From assembly GCA_012295275.1 (NCBI GenBank), contig CM022666.1, forward strand, positions 6,904,265 through 6,968,264: a stretch of DNA of 64,000 bases, written 5' to 3'. The first letter of the stretch is position 1. Every line of letters starts with the position of its first letter. The notes under the pieces are model-generated. The model was not told the origin of the DNA. It did not search any database and worked only from the letters and a program-made list of their open reading frames with translations. The DNA is from Chrysomallon squamiferum. Its lineage: Eukaryota > Mollusca > Gastropoda > Neomphalida > Peltospiridae. A program made the translations under genes and the position numbers. Of this stretch, positions 10,709-25,144 are shown piece after piece.

Positions 10709-12452
10709 TCAGAGGTAGATCTGGAAAATAGATAAAAAAGTAAGAAAAAGAATTAAAGAAAAAAGCTGGAGATATGAGACAGAAAGACACAGAGAAAAAG
10801 AAAGTTGACAAACAAAGAGAAATTGTATGAAACACACACACACATACACAACACAAATTTTTTTAAAAAAAAATTTGTTACTTGGGCACAATAGAAAAAG
10901 CAAAAGTATAAAAAATATTACAACATTCGTATCAAAAATGGGCATTCTCAACACCTCAGCATATTCGAGTTGTATTACATAATTTAGATATACACCATCT
11001 TACACACAGGTGAAAATAAAACACCTGAACATTCATTTCACAGGTGAATCTCTTTATAAAAATGTTCTTTTATCTTCTTTTTTTTTTGTAATCAGATAAA
11101 CCTGACAAAGCAGATGATCTAATTATCAAACATTTATTCTGCATGAATTAACAAACAGAGGAACAAAGGATGAGAACTCTCTAACTTGAGAAAACAATAA
11201 AAAAAATTGTGTGAGTTTGTCGATTTCTCCAATCTACTACCTGGAAGCAGCGACAAAGACTGTTGATTTTCATTTAAGACAAAATTACTGAATTTTCTTT
11301 TTACCTAATTCACCAACGACAACATTATACGTGGTTTATTGTTCAACACATTCCTATGTGGGGTTTTTTTGTTTTGTTAAGAAAACTGTTTAAAAAACAC
11401 CACAATATTCAAGATATATATATAAAAAATAAACAAATAGATAAATAAAATAAAAATAATAAAATAATAAAATAATAAAATAAAAAAATAAGTGAAAAAA
11501 CAATGTGTGATTGATGAATGTGAAAAATTTGGTTATTTTATTTATTACATTTGCAGACACACAAACACAAACATTCACATACACTATCACACAACCAACC
11601 ATTATATTTAAATATTTCAGGCAACAAATGGCCACATCATTGAATCAGAGACTGGAATTTGAGGCTGCAGACACGTAATACATGTGTATCATCACAGTAC
11701 AAACCTCGCAGACTGATAGGTATGTCAGCTGCTTCCTAAATTCAAAACCAAGTCTGACAGATATTAAATTATTTTAGTTCCCCATCTCGTAAGTAACTGT
11801 TATTTTTATTATTATTTTTTAATAAATAAGTAAAAAAAAAAAAAGTTAAAAAAAAAAAAAAAAAAAAATTAAACCAAATTTCAATCTTTGATAAATAATA
11901 AAATAAACCTTTAACAAAGCTACTCTGATCTGTCGTTATTTTGGGGGTTATTTGAATTGAGTATATCTCTCACTCAATCACACATTTTGTTTTTCAAGAA
12001 TATGTTTTGTTACTCACTTTATCTAAAAAAAAACCAGAAAAAACAATTGTAACTGTATTTTATTCTTTTTTTGTCTACTTGTCTGTCTGTATATGTGTGT
12101 ATGGTACATATGTGTGTATTTATAGTGTGTTAATGGTTGTATATATGTGTGTCTGTGTATTCTGTGTATATATACAGTCTGTGTGAATGTGCAAAAGTAA
12201 ACATGAATGCATGTATGTGCATAGTAATTACCTTTTCTAACAGTTTTAGGATTTCCTAGAACATTTTAAACCAGGTATCACAAATTTTTACTGTTCATAA
12301 AAAAAAAAAAAATTTTGCTATACCAATTTCTATTACAGCACTGTTTAAATTTTTTTTTTTTTTTTTTTTTTTTTAGATCCCGGCATGTATAATATATGAT
12401 ATTTACAAACCCCTGTACGATAACACTGTATGCTACCTACAGAGGTGAATAA

Positions 12453-12483
<31 letters not shown>

Positions 12484-14553
12484 CGTGAACGATTCCTTTA
12501 TGCAAGAATTAGAGAAGACTGATAAGACACATGCTCAGTGGCATCCAAATCGTGAGTTATCTAATCGGGAAATATCGTCTACTAAGTTGAACTGGGTTCA
12601 CAGACTGCAATAACTTGTCTTTCATATCCTTGAATCCATCTACTGCTGTCAGTTATAATACAAGTTGTTTTGACAAAGTGAAGTAATGCAGCTAGGTGTA
12701 TCTGTAATCCTATATATTTAGTTGAGTAATGATGATGATGATGATGACGTATCTTTATATTCATCTGCTCTTTTCATTCCTAAATCAGGTAGATAATAAA
12801 GTGCATATCACCAGTCATATATTTAGTTAAGTAATAATGATAATAACTACTGATGTATCTTTATATTTGTCTGTTCTTGTTGATGTTAAACAGGACAGCA
12901 CCAGGAATGTGCATTACTGATCATATATGCAGCTGAGTAGTAATTATGACGATGCTTCTGATGATGATGCTGATGTTTTTTAAAATCATGGTAATACAAT
13001 TCTAATATAAAAACTTTATATTTGTCTTTTCGTTTAATTCCTGAAACAGCTAGAAAAGGAAAGATAGCAATGTATATATCATCATCAATCATATATTTAA
13101 TCAAGTAATAATGATGATTTGATTTCTGATGTTGATGTTGATATTAAAATTATGAAAATATATTTATTAACATATCTTTATATTCATCTGCTCTTGTCAC
13201 TTATGAAACTGGTCTTCTCAAAAATGAAACAATGTGAATCATCAATCGTGCAATTTATTCAAGAAATAACGACGATTATGATGATGCTATTAAAAATGCT
13301 GCTGCTGCTGCTGTTGATGATGATAATTTTTTGAGGAGGAGGAGGATAATAACTATTAACATTTCTTTATATTCATCTGATGTGGTGATTTTCAGAAAAT
13401 GGTGTAATATAAGGAAAATGTCATCTATAATCAATATACATTTCTTCAAGTAATAATGACTGTAACAATAACAGTGGCAACAACAAAATAACAATAACAA
13501 TAACAATAATAATAATAAAAAAAAAAAATAATGACACAAAAAATAACTTCGGCAGATATTTTACATTCGGACTTAAATACACTTGTCTGTTCTTGTGTCA
13601 ATTTCCACATCAGAAATCAAAGCATCAGTAATATTGACTTATAGATTGAGTAATAGAGAAACACACAATGGGGAAAAAAACACTTGAAAAACACACAAAG
13701 ATCTCATTAGATAATAGCAGCTCTAATTTAAACTTGTTAACAATTATCAATAATCAGAGTGCGATATAAACCGTATCACATTACTGTGTGTGTGTGTGTG
13801 TGTTTCTATAAATGAATTCTCTGAAATATCACACCTGAAAAAACATATCATAATGCACACACAGACACACACACACACACAGAGAGATACAGTTAACCAA
13901 TAATGGTTCTGATTTAATCTTGTCAGTAATTATCAATAAATGTTTAGAGGTATAGACCATGTAATTAGTAATTATCAATTTACATGGAAATGGTATAAAC
14001 CACATTGTTAGCAAATCATCAGCAAACACTTGGAATAAATCGTATCGCTAATCTACGCATGTAAAAATATTGCACATCGGTTTGTTTTCCCATCATGAAT
14101 TAAGAATTGTGAGATAAATTCGGTACAGACGCATTTAAAGGGACATAAAACAGCAGGTAGAAAAGTGAATCATTTACTGGTTCAATATGAAAATAATTTA
14201 AACTCAGAGGTAGTCTAGATTTTTTCTTATTTCTGTCCTGGAGCTTTACTACTTCAAAATGTGCCAATGTGAAAAATATGAAAAACAGATACTGATAAGA
14301 ATTCTGGTGAATATATATCTATGTACATACATATAGATATATACATCACACATTTCAGATTCATGTCTATAGACAGTTATGCTGAGATGAGGGATAGAAA
14401 AAAAAAAAGATGATTGTGACGGAGTTTGGGGTTTCTAACCCAAGTGACACAAATTCACGTGGGTGATTTCATAAATAAAACTATAAACAAATTCACACAG
14501 TGTGGGTGATTTCACAAACACAAAACACACACATAAACAAAATACACACAGTG

Positions 14554-14555
<2 letters not shown>
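10705..14555. other. Intronic sequence, mostly AT-rich
   Basis: Contents: purine-rich DNA, an E-box cluster (11007-11046, listed), a unique patch (11640-11760), A/T homopolymers (11831-11869 and 12351-12374), a TGTG-rich stretch (12080-12190), CA runs (12453-12482), and a degenerate ATGATGATG-rich series (12700-13550) in which TCATATATTTA(A/G)T(C/T)AAGTAATAATGA-like phrases recur about every 130-190 bp. No gene is seen. Confidence 0.55.
11007..11046. promoter_or_regulatory. Second CAGGTG/CACCTG/CAGGTG cluster
   Basis: CAGGTG (11007-11012), CACCTG (11022-11027) and CAGGTG (11041-11046). Order and orientation match the 6616-6650 cluster, including an identical 13-bp gap between the second and third boxes. 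Interpretation as a regulatory module is inference. Confidence 0.35.

Positions 14556-14645
<90 letters not shown>
14556..14645. repeat. (CA)n microsatellite
   Basis: About 45 uninterrupted CA units. His-Thr frames across it are artefacts. Confidence 0.98.
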
Positions 14646-14649
<4 letters not shown>

Positions 14650-15010
14650 GACATATCTGGGGATTCACCTATCTACGATATTATCACCAGCCCCACTTTC
14701 CTTCTGAACCAGTGCGACCAATAACCAAGTCGAAGACAAGTCTGCATGAAAGGGAAAACGAGTGAGACTATCAGCTCGCACAATCTGTCTGCAAATAGCC
14801 GCAGTAAAACATAATTGTCACATCTCACCCAGTGAATACGTTCACCCAAGTCTCTCACACTTAACTGAAATGCTATTTCCGTCCCAGGAGCTCTATTTTT
14901 GCACACTGCACACAATTAAACATATAATTACATTTAATCAGGCCAATATTTCATAACTGCCACATTTTCTACAGCTTCGCAGACAATCACAAAGTAATAA
15001 AGTGCGTCTT
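14646..15010. other. Unique-sequence island
   Basis: Non-repetitive, GC-richer DNA with short open frames on both strands (64-80 codons). None has splice context or recognisable residues. It is a candidate non-coding conserved element. Confidence 0.35.
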
Positions 15011-15899
15011 TGTTGCCCTGTCAAAGGATTGGTACTTTTAGTTTGAGAAATGAATGTTTTCGAGTTCAATCCTCCTTGATAGATTTTTTTTTTTTTTTTC
15101 ATCTTCTGTTATAGTCATAATGCTCTGTTTCTGTGATAGACTTTTAGAAATCAGGTTTCATCCATCATTTTCTGTTCTGACCATTGGAAGGAACAGTTCT
15201 GTGTAATACAGGACATGAAGGGTAACTTGCAAGGTAGATCTTACTGTATGTTGTTGCCTTTAAGCTTGTCAAAAACATATGTTGACATAACGTAACTTGT
15301 CACAACGCAGTTTCTCTTAATATTATTTCACAGCTGTATCCTTTGTTCTGAAAACACTCAACAAATATAAAACAGATAGATGTTTGAGTTAAGACAGTTT
15401 CGGCAAATTGTCAAATTATGAAAGGTATTTGACATAAGATATAAATGTCTGGGTTTTTTTCTCCCTAGCTTCATAGTTTTTACTTTATTTGTTATACCAA
15501 GTATTGCTATTTTTTTCATTAATAACATTAAAAAAAGAACATGAAACTGATAGAACTCTGCATAACCTCGTGATGCACTAAGATAAAAAATAAAATATGT
15601 TGCCAGTGTTAAAAGATATGTAACAAAATACGGTGGTTGTAAGAACTGAATATTATTTTAGTGTTGTTTTTTTTGGTGGTTTTTTTGGTGTTTTTTTAAA
15701 TATATAGAAAAGGAAAGAGAATTAGTTCTATTTATTGTATAGTTCAGGTCAGTGGGTTGTATTGAATGTTAGGTGAAAGATTATTGTGGTAAGTAGGTAT
15801 ATGTATTCATCTGTGTTATATTTATATGTGTTATTTTTCACGTCTTACTGTTACCACCTGCATAGCTGCTAGCTTCAGTAGACAGATAGATAGATAGAT

Positions 15900-15950
<51 letters not shown>

Positions 15951-16049
15951 CAGAAAGAATTAAAAAAAAGCAGAGATACAGACAGAAAGACACAGAAGAA
16001 GAATGGAAAAACACTCCATAGTTTGTCATCTGGAAGACAGAAAAGTCTT

Positions 16050-16081
<32 letters not shown>

Positions 16082-16330
16082 CACAGAGAGAAAGAGAGAG
16101 AGAGATGGAAAAACACTGAACGAAAAAGAAGGTAAATAGAGAAATGTTAAATGGAAGGAAAAAACAAATGAACAGAAAGCTAGAAAGATGGGGATAACAG
16201 AAAGATGTAGAAAAAGAAGATACAGAACCAGTGAAAAAAAGATGACAAAAAAAAAAACCCCAGAGAAATAAAGGTAGACCAACAACAAACAAAAAAAAAA
16301 AAAAAAAAAAAAATATCAAAAACAAATCAG
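15011..16330. other. Intronic sequence with purine-rich arrays
   Basis: Unremarkable AT-rich DNA up to about 15880. GATA and GA/CAGA arrays follow (15886-15955 and 16048-16105), then A-rich DNA with a poly-A run at about 16287-16312. No gene is seen. Confidence 0.6.
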
Positions 16331-16720
16331 CTTCATCATATCATTACCGAACTGCAAACCATTTCAATTATAATAACCCATCTGCCACCAAGCCTACTTT
16401 TACTTTGACAAGACGAGCCATACATACATCAGTAACAACTTTCCAGAAATGAGAAGTCGTGCTAACTGCTTTCACTGAACATCTACGCTGAAAAACCACG
16501 AGCGACTGGCAAAGAACACTTCCGAGTTCCGGATGGATTACATCAGCGCACCATTGTCCCTGTTTGTCAAACTGTCTCTGCACTGCATGCGCTGATTGTA
16601 CCAGGGGGAGATGTATCATGTTAATCAGTCACAGGTGACCTTTGTTTGAAAATCTGATACTGATTGGCGGACCGCTACCTCTGACGTAGATGTCTTGAAC
16701 GGTACGTGAAAACTAATGAT
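16331..16720. other. Unique-sequence island
   Basis: GC-richer, CpG-containing, non-repetitive sequence. An 83-codon minus-strand frame crosses it (16368-16619) but shows no domain, no splice sites and no PSMD1 residues. It is possibly regulatory. Confidence 0.35.
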
Positions 16721-17149
16721 TCAAAAAATTCAAAAATAATGTCAATTAACATCCCTGCTGTTGTTTTTTTTTCTTCATTTTTAAATTTTTTTATTTTTTA
16801 TTAAAATGTAGAAAGCAGATTTTGTTTGTTTTTGTTTCATTATTGTTATCTATTGATTTTTTTAAAAATATATTTTAACAAGATAATTAAGTTAATTAAA
16901 AATCAGACTTCTGTTATGTGTCATCAGTTCGCCGCTGAATGAATGGATGAACAAATGTTTGACAACACAGTGTTGTAAAATTACATCAGCTGTTACCTAC
17001 AGGAATATCCTCGTAAGTTAATAAGTCTATTAACAATTTAAATTAAAGCGATGAGCATAAGGTTATGTAAAAAACAGGTAACATGTAAATAAATAAAATT
17101 ATTTAAAATACTGATGACATATTTTACAATTGTACATAAAAAAATAATA

Positions 17150-17217
<68 letters not shown>

Positions 17218-17595
17218 ATTTAGTATATTTTAACATTAACAGCTGTTAAATACAAGATGTACAGTTATAAGATAGTTATCAGAGCAAAAAAAAAAAAATT
17301 AACCAACAGCTGTATGTAATCTTTTACAAATACCTTCCACAAACAGTAAAACAGGCACTAAAGTATTTTATAATCGGTGTATGACTCATACTTTAACAGA
17401 GAAAGTTACTGAACACACTCGATTTTTAACCTGTCAAAACTCAAAAACATACACAGAAAGTAAAAAACAGCACAAAAAACCAGCAACACATGCTTTTATA
17501 GCTGAATATACACACAAACACACACACATAAATAAACAGTAAAAAAAAAACACAGGTTTAACAGCTGCATATTGTTACTGCTTCAATGCAAAACT
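16721..17595. other. AT-rich sequence with (TA)n
   Basis: Mostly AT-rich DNA. A (TA)n run with TACA breaks occupies about 17152-17220. The last 150 bp become CA/AAAC-rich. No gene is seen. Confidence 0.65.
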
Positions 17596-18160
17596 ACAAC
17601 CATACACACAGAAACATACAAATATATCCAAAAACACACAAACATACAAATACATCCAAACACACACAAATATATCCAAACACACACAATCATACAAATA
17701 TATCCAAACACAAACATACAAATATATCCAAACACACACAATCATACAAATATATCCAAACACACACAATCATACAAATATATCCAAACACACAAAACTA
17801 CACAAATATATCCAAACACAAACATACAAATATATCCAAACACACACAATCATACAAATATATCCAAACACAAACATACAAATATATCCAAACACAAACA
17901 TACAAATATATCCAAACACACACAATCATACAAATATATCCAAACACACACAAGCATACAAATATATCCAAACACACACAAACATACAAATATATCCAAA
18001 CACACACACACATACAAATATATCCAAACACACACAAACATACAAATATATCAAACACACACAAACATACAAATATATCCAAACACACACAAACATACAA
18101 ATATATCCAAACACACACAAACATACAAATATATCCAAACACACACTTTTACACAGGCAC
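17596..18160. repeat. ~28-bp CA-rich minisatellite
   Basis: About 20 units contain ACAAATATATCCAAACAC followed by a variable ACAC/AACAT spacer. The period is 28 in the regular part (for example TCC at 17967 and 17995), with shorter 24-bp variants. It continues into plain CA-rich DNA to about 18300. The long IQIYPNTHK-like frame is an artefact. Confidence 0.95.
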
Positions 18161-18601
18161 ACTCAAACACAAACACATGCATAACATGCTAACATTACAC
18201 ACACACACACTCACACATACTCACACTTACACGCATACACACACTCACACACAAACACACTCAACACCCACCCACCCACACACACACACACACACTTACA
18301 TGCTAACATTTATTATACTTCTGCAGTATTTCACCTAACATTTTAAGAAACCTGAAATCAAAAAACACAACCAAAATACAGACAAGATCAAACCAATAAA
18401 AAAAATATCAGAATTTTAAAAATATATTTTAATACTTCTCATTAATTTTAAAAACATTATTTAACTTTAAGACAACAAAACCAATCCCCCTGCCCACAAA
18501 ACTTCCTTCTCTCTATTTCCTTCTTTCCTGCTCATCTTTTCTCTCTCATTCTCTCTCTCTATCTTTTCTTTATTTCCCTCTCTTACCTCTTGCTACCACA
18601 C

Positions 18602-18605
<4 letters not shown>

Positions 18606-18687
<82 letters not shown>

Positions 18688-18735
18688 TCCCTCTCTCCCT
18701 CTCCCTCTCTCCCTCTCTCCCTCCCTCTCCCTCAC
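18606..18735. repeat. (CT)n microsatellite with CCCT tail
   Basis: About 37 CT units followed by CTCCCT-type variants. The surrounding 18485-18600 is also pyrimidine-rich. Confidence 0.97.
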
Positions 18736-19262
18736 CTTCCTTTATCATCTCCTTTCTTTTCTACCTGTCACCTCTGGGACACACAAATGGACTTCACCCA
18801 CACCTCCCTACCAGACAAATGGACCAGCCTGTCTAGCAATGAATGAACAGAGTTTCAGATAGGCTGAAATCTCTCTAGTAATTCACAAGCTTTGGTGCGG
18901 CAGTATAGTAGCCGATATATCACAGTACAGCGAAACACAAAACCAGATTAAAAGAAGAAGAAAAAAAAAATCATTATTTAATAACAATGACTGGATATAC
19001 ATTCACCACTTATTCATGGATTTAAATTCAATTTACCTGTTGAATTTTTCTGTTGTTATTTATTGTTTTTTTGCAAAAAAGTAAAAGGTAAGAATATATA
19101 TATATATATGTGTATATTTATGTACATATTTTTTTTTTATTATGATAGGGTATTTAAAATAATACATGTTTGTATAGTTAAGTGGTTCAATTCCCCTCTT
19201 GAATGATAATGAAGTAATGATATTTAAAATCTATAGTTTGATCTATGAAGCCAAGATATTAT

Positions 19263-19271
19263 TACTATTAA

Positions 19272-19347
<76 letters not shown>
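19263..19347. repeat. (TTA)n microsatellite
   Basis: About 28 TTA/ATT triplets without interruption. Confidence 0.97.
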
Positions 19348-19676
19348 TTAATAAAACAGAAGTTTAAAATTACATGGATCTAGAAATACTATACTATTTG
19401 GGAGTGTTAATAAAGACAGCATAATTTTCTGTATTTCTGTTCATACACAGGTTCATCCTTACTGAAACATTTGATATGCAAACTGTGTTATTAAATGTGT
19501 GATGTAAATATGTATATATATATTACTTCAGTTTAAATGTCAATAGAAAAAAATAATAAAAATAAGTAAAATATAAATACAACAAATAGAAATTAAAAAA
19601 CATAAAAAATACCCTCAAACAACAACATATTTTGCATGCTGTTTAATTAATTATCTCTACTACTTTTACTAATCTA

Positions 19677-19680
19677 TCTT

Positions 19681-19712
<32 letters not shown>

Positions 19713-19965
19713 TCATTACTACTACTATTACTACTACTACTATACTACTACAACTGCTATCATTACAACTACAACTACTATTACTATCACTACTACTATG
19801 ACTACTACTATTACTAATAGTAGTACTATTATTACTACTACTATTATTACTAATAGTATTACTATTATTACTCCTACTACTATTACTACTATTACTAATA
19901 ATATTACTATTATTACTACTACTGCAACAATTACAACTCCTACCATTACCACTTCCAAGATAAAT
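19677..19965. repeat. Interrupted (ACT)n/(ATT)n array
   Basis: About 290 bp of mixed ACT, ATT and AAC triplets. Long frames in two registers (Ser/Asn or Val/Ile runs) come only from the triplet periodicity. Confidence 0.95.
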
Positions 19966-20070
19966 TGTACTTAGACTATAAACCAGCAATAATATTAACA
20001 GTAATGACACAATAATAAAATATAAAAACAGAAACAATAAAATATTCTATTACATTCAAAACAAAAAAAT

Positions 20071-20115
<45 letters not shown>

Positions 20116-20145
20116 TATAATAATAACAACAATAATTAATACTTT

Positions 20146-20177
<32 letters not shown>

Positions 20178-21253
20178 ATGATGGTAGTAATGATTGTGGT
20201 AATAGTAATAGTAGTAATAACAATAATAATACCAACACTAATAAAAAATTATAAAATATTTTTTGTTTCAGTATTTAGCCATTCCCTTGCCTCAATTGAA
20301 CCCATAACTGCCAGTACACTAGAAAACAATTCTAATGATTAAAATCAAGTTCAAATACTGCTGAAAGATACAACATATATCAGAATGAATCTGCCTTTCG
20401 TATGCATAAATTAATTAATTAATCAATTTATTTACTTATAATGAAATTAATCTAAAATGTATTTTGAATGTTTTAAACCAACTTTAACAAAAAGTAACTT
20501 TGAAAATGATTTAACAAATTTCCTTCAAGGAACAAAATTCACAAACAGTAATTCTGAAGAGACTTACATACAAATATTAATGTTACTTCTACTTTTTAAA
20601 TAATAAAAATAATAATAGTAATAATAAATAAATACAGGAAGAAAGAAAGAAAAAAAAAAAAAAAAAATAAAAAAAAAATAAAATTAATAATTTGATTTTC
20701 CATTAAAAGTACTGCATCTATGAAATGTAAATTTAAAACAGTAGTAAAAATAACATTAAAGGAATAATGAAAATAGATTAGAAAAAAAATAATAATAATA
20801 ATTTAAAAAAAGAGAAAAAGATGCATAGAAGGAGAGAGAAAGTGAATGAGAGAATAAAAAAGGATATGATGATAAAATATCAAATAATATTTTTATAAGT
20901 TTGAAAGATATAATCGTCTTGTCATTAAAATTTATTTAATTAAAAAAGTTATTAAACTTTAAAACTAAACAAACATATCATTTAAAAGTTGAAAGGATAT
21001 AAAAACAAATTTAAATTCATGCCTCTCCCACTTGGTAATAAACATCAGATCAAAGCAGTTTTTTCCAGTTTTAATTAAGTTTGAAATATAAATTGAAGAC
21101 AGACACACATACATACACAAATTCATACACAGATATACACATATACAACATATACACACATGACATACATCCACAATACATACACATTCCTATACATATG
21201 CACACACAATTATAATCTTTAACATTATTATTGATAACAGTAAGAATAGTAAC

Positions 21254-21290
<37 letters not shown>

Positions 21291-21799
21291 ATAGTTACAG
21301 TAATAACAGAATTAACAACTGCACCAAACAAACTCTCCCAAAACAACCAAAAATCAAATTGTTATTTTTGTTCACATTTGTTTCAAATGCATAATTTAAA
21401 TCACATAATATATTTTTATTTAAACACTCCCTCAAAAAACAACAACAGTCTGCCCCCCCCAAAAAAAAACAAATAAACAACAACAACAACAACAAACAAT
21501 CTAAACCTATACAAAACACAAACAAAAAAAGATAAGTGAGACGTTAATTTAACATTTGCATTCTACACGAGACAAGCCTATTGATGAAACAGTTTTCAGT
21601 ATAATCGCTTTTTACTGCGTGATACAGGTGAATCAATAGGTAAATGTTTATCTACCTGAGTGAATATGGTCAATTATTAAACACTTCTGTAACATCAACA
21701 GTATTTCATTACCATTGCATAACATACATTTACATTTTTTTTTTACAACTGCTTTTTTTTTTTGCCATTACATATACGGTCAATGCCATGGTTCTTGTG

Positions 21800-22125
21800 T
21801 CTGTACTTGGTCATGAATACTGACAGTCCTTATTCATGAATGTCAGTTTTTAGTTGTGAATAATCTTCTTTTTTTTTTACTCATGAATAATGTCAGTTTT
21901 TAGTTGTGAATAATGTCAGTTTTTAGTCATGAATAATGTCAGTTTTTAGTTGTGAATAATGTCTGTTTTTAGTCATGAATAATGTCAGTTTTTAGTCATG
22001 AATAATCTCACTTTTTACTCATGAATAATGTCAGTATTTATCATGAATAATATCAGTTTTTTTCTCGTGAATAATGTCAATTTTTAGTCGTGAATAATGT
22101 CAGTTTTTAGTCATGAATAAATTTA
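21800..22125. repeat. ~23-24-bp tandem array
   Basis: About a dozen copies of a unit containing GAATAATGTCAGTTTTTAG, most preceded by TCAT or TTGT. Outer copies are more diverged (21815-21850 and 22030-22070). Confidence 0.93.
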
Positions 22126-24217
22126 GTAGGATTCATGAAATGTGATGAAACAATGAATGAAAGAAAGAACCAACTAGTGACATTTTATGATATCTCTGTA
22201 ACTCATCTATTCATTCAGGACTTAAGGAAATATTAAGGATTATGAAACTGGTGAACAAGTATCACAATGATCTTGATATACTTTGAAAAACCAAATGCAC
22301 ACTGACAAGCATTTCAATGAACAATAACAAAACTTTTCAGTGATTTCCATCCCATAGTACTCTTGAACCAATGACATTATTTTTCTGTGATCCAGTCAAG
22401 TGCATGCAAGCAGTAAACGTGAATAAATGAATAAATGGATAGGTTTTATGATCCACATAAGCAAATGTTGAAGACATACTAATGAATTAATGATTTCTGC
22501 CAAGTCTGTTACGTGATGACAAACAAACAAACAAACAAATAAATAAAACAAATGATTCTTTTTGCCAATACTCCACAAATTAACCAACATTTTTTTCTCT
22601 GATATTGAAAACACACACACACCACTAATAACCCAATACCTGTCATCTGTTAACAAATAAACAAACCTTTTTTTTTTTTTACTTATTGGAAAATGTGTGT
22701 TTGACAAAAGCATTAAACGCGAACATTATACTGAAGGGCACATTTTTAAAAATGAAGTTAACATCTGCCTTTATTTCATTTTTCTCACGTCCATTTTCAG
22801 TTTGCGATGACATTAATGTGTGTAAGGATAAAAATAAAAATAATAATAATTAAAACAAAAATTAAAAAATATCTTTTGTTTTCTACTCTCTTTCCTTATC
22901 TCTATTACATTTAACTTTGTTTTGTCAAAGTTGGTTTTAGCATAAAAAAAATATATTAATGGTGAACACATATGATAAGTGAAAACCTCTGTTATGATTG
23001 AGAGTGTTGTGAATGCTGAAGTAACTGCTGTTAATACATGAAGAAATCAAACTGTAACCACTGTAGTCATCTCTCTATTCATTCCCAGAGCCACTAGGAA
23101 ACTTTGGTAAATTATCTTCCATTTCTTTCAGTATCACTTTCTGTTAATTTCTTCTTTTTTCCTCTAAACACATACATACATAAACACACACAGAGGTACA
23201 TAATCTACATAAATATTTACTTATGTGCATCATACAGAAATAAACGTGAATTTATAGATTACTCAGTGAAATACTGTTACATATACTTTCAGTCTCAGTT
23301 TGTAATCAAACTTACACACATCCATTTATCATTCCCATTCTTTCTTTCACTGTTTCTTTCTTCCTTCCCTCTTTCCTTCCAGACCTCCTTCTTTCCATCC
23401 CTCTCTCTATCAGTATTCGTCAGTTGTCATATTTAATCTTGACACAGATGAAAAACTTGCACACAGAAAATACTCACAGCCAGAATGGTGAAAACCAATG
23501 TGTATCATTAGTCTTATACAACACACAATTAAAATTATACAACAGCACATAAATAAACGTGCTCTATTACCATTTGGTCATTGTAACTCTGGGTTTTATT
23601 TTTAATATCTAAATATTCATTTAAAAAAAAAAATTAATAACTAATAATTAAAATAAAATATAATAATAAATAATTAAAATGAAATATTTAATAAATAAAT
23701 AATTAAAATGAAATATTTAATAAATAAATCATTCAGTCAATATATCAATAAATAAATAAACATCAAATATATAAACAAATAATTAACAAATATGTAGAAC
23801 AAACAAATAATATACTAATATATAAATAAAAATAAATAACAAATAAATAACAAATACATTTATAAATAAATTAAAAAAAGAATTAATAATAACTTAAAAC
23901 CAGAAATAATTGTATTTTAACACCATCAATCTTTCGTCTTGAATAAAAAATATTATTGAATTTAGAATAAACGTCATTTTATTTCATTTTATTTGTTTTT
24001 GAAAAGACTAACCCCTTTGAACAAATGTTACAAAGTGAAGCACACCATTCTGTTTGTGTATTGATGTTTCATGCATGTGGCTGTTAAAATGCTGCAGAAG
24101 TAAAATCTTTACCTGCATGTTTACAGCTGTAGTCAGTTTGTTGATGATCTTTAGTATGTTTTAATACCAGTTTTTTGTTTACAGGTAACCTTCGTTTGAT
24201 GGAAATAAAATAAGATA

Positions 24218-24273
<56 letters not shown>

Positions 24274-24441
24274 TGAGGATAAAGATATATAAATAATTAC
24301 AGACACAAACACTCAAATCAAAAAGCAAAGAGTTATGTTTTATATTATTAGTAGTGGGTTTTTTTTAATTGTTTGTTTGTTTGTTTATTATTATTATTAT
24401 TATTATTTTATTTCTTTTAGACTAGAAAATGGCAATATAGG

Positions 24442-24474
<33 letters not shown>

Positions 24475-24703
24475 AATAGTTTTTGTTTTTTTTGCATGAT
24501 AAACTGTACAGATAAAAATTATAATAAAAAAAAATATATATCAACTTGACCTGATCAAAGAAACAAAACTAGAATGTTTATAAATTAAAAAAAGATTTAA
24601 AAAAATAATAAAAATTTATAAAGAAAGAAGATAAAAAAAGGAAAGAAATTAATTAATGTATTTCAATAAATAAAGAAATAATATTAATAATAATAAGGAT
24701 AAA

Positions 24704-24753
<50 letters not shown>

Positions 24754-25144
24754 CAACAATGATGACAATAGTAATAACACTAAAATTACAAAATCTTCAA
24801 AAAGATGCACTTACTCTGTAACACTTGCTCATCCTAATTACACAGTGACCGATGTTACTGTCAACATGATACAATTACATGCAGAGATAGATAAAACTGA
24901 TTAGAATATAAATCTTCTTTCTCTTCTTCACTTTGTTGTCCCAAATCAGATATAATCAACTTCCGCTTTAGGCAGTTTTATTCCTAGCAGATTAATGAAA
25001 GCAGGGTGGTTACTGTACTGGTTTATACGTAAATCCAGTTTTTAGAAATGTTGATAGTGTGGACAGTGTATGGTTGTATGTGAATAATAATTTATTAAAA
25101 GTGTATTTGTCTTTATTATATACTTATCTATCAGTCACGTAATT
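22126..25144. other. AT-rich intronic sequence
   Basis: Mostly unique AT-rich DNA to 23560, then (A/T)AAATAA-rich DNA (23600-23900). A (GT)25 run occupies 24221-24270, an ACT triplet run 24438-24473 and an AAT run 24703-24750. No gene is seen. Confidence 0.6.

Larger units (their letters stand above)
18736..21795. other. Intronic sequence rich in triplet repeats
   Basis: A short unique patch (18765-18960), AT-rich DNA, and the triplet arrays listed separately. Also AAT (20072-20115) and AGT (20150-20177) runs, a second AGT run (21255-21290) and CA/TACA-rich DNA around 21100-21210. No gene is seen. Confidence 0.6.

Noticed and set aside
14673-14956. Overlapping 80-codon minus and 64-codon plus ORFs
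   Set aside because: Both strands are open over the same short unique stretch. Neither shows a domain, Kozak-supported start or splice context.
15021-15100. Possible tRNA-like element (GAGTTCAATCCTCC near 15061)
   Set aside because: Only a B-box-like word is present. No matching A box or cloverleaf could be drawn.
16368-16619. 83-codon minus-strand ORF
   Set aside because: It matches no PSMD1 segment or other family that I recognise, and no splice sites border it.
17572-18338. Long IYPNTHKHT-type ORFs (206 and 250 codons)
   Set aside because: Translations of the 28-bp CA-rich minisatellite. The period drifts and there is no start or splice context.
19178-19215. Possible tRNA/SINE head (GGTTCAATTCCCCTC)
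   Set aside because: A single B-box-like word in AT-rich DNA with no A box at the right distance.
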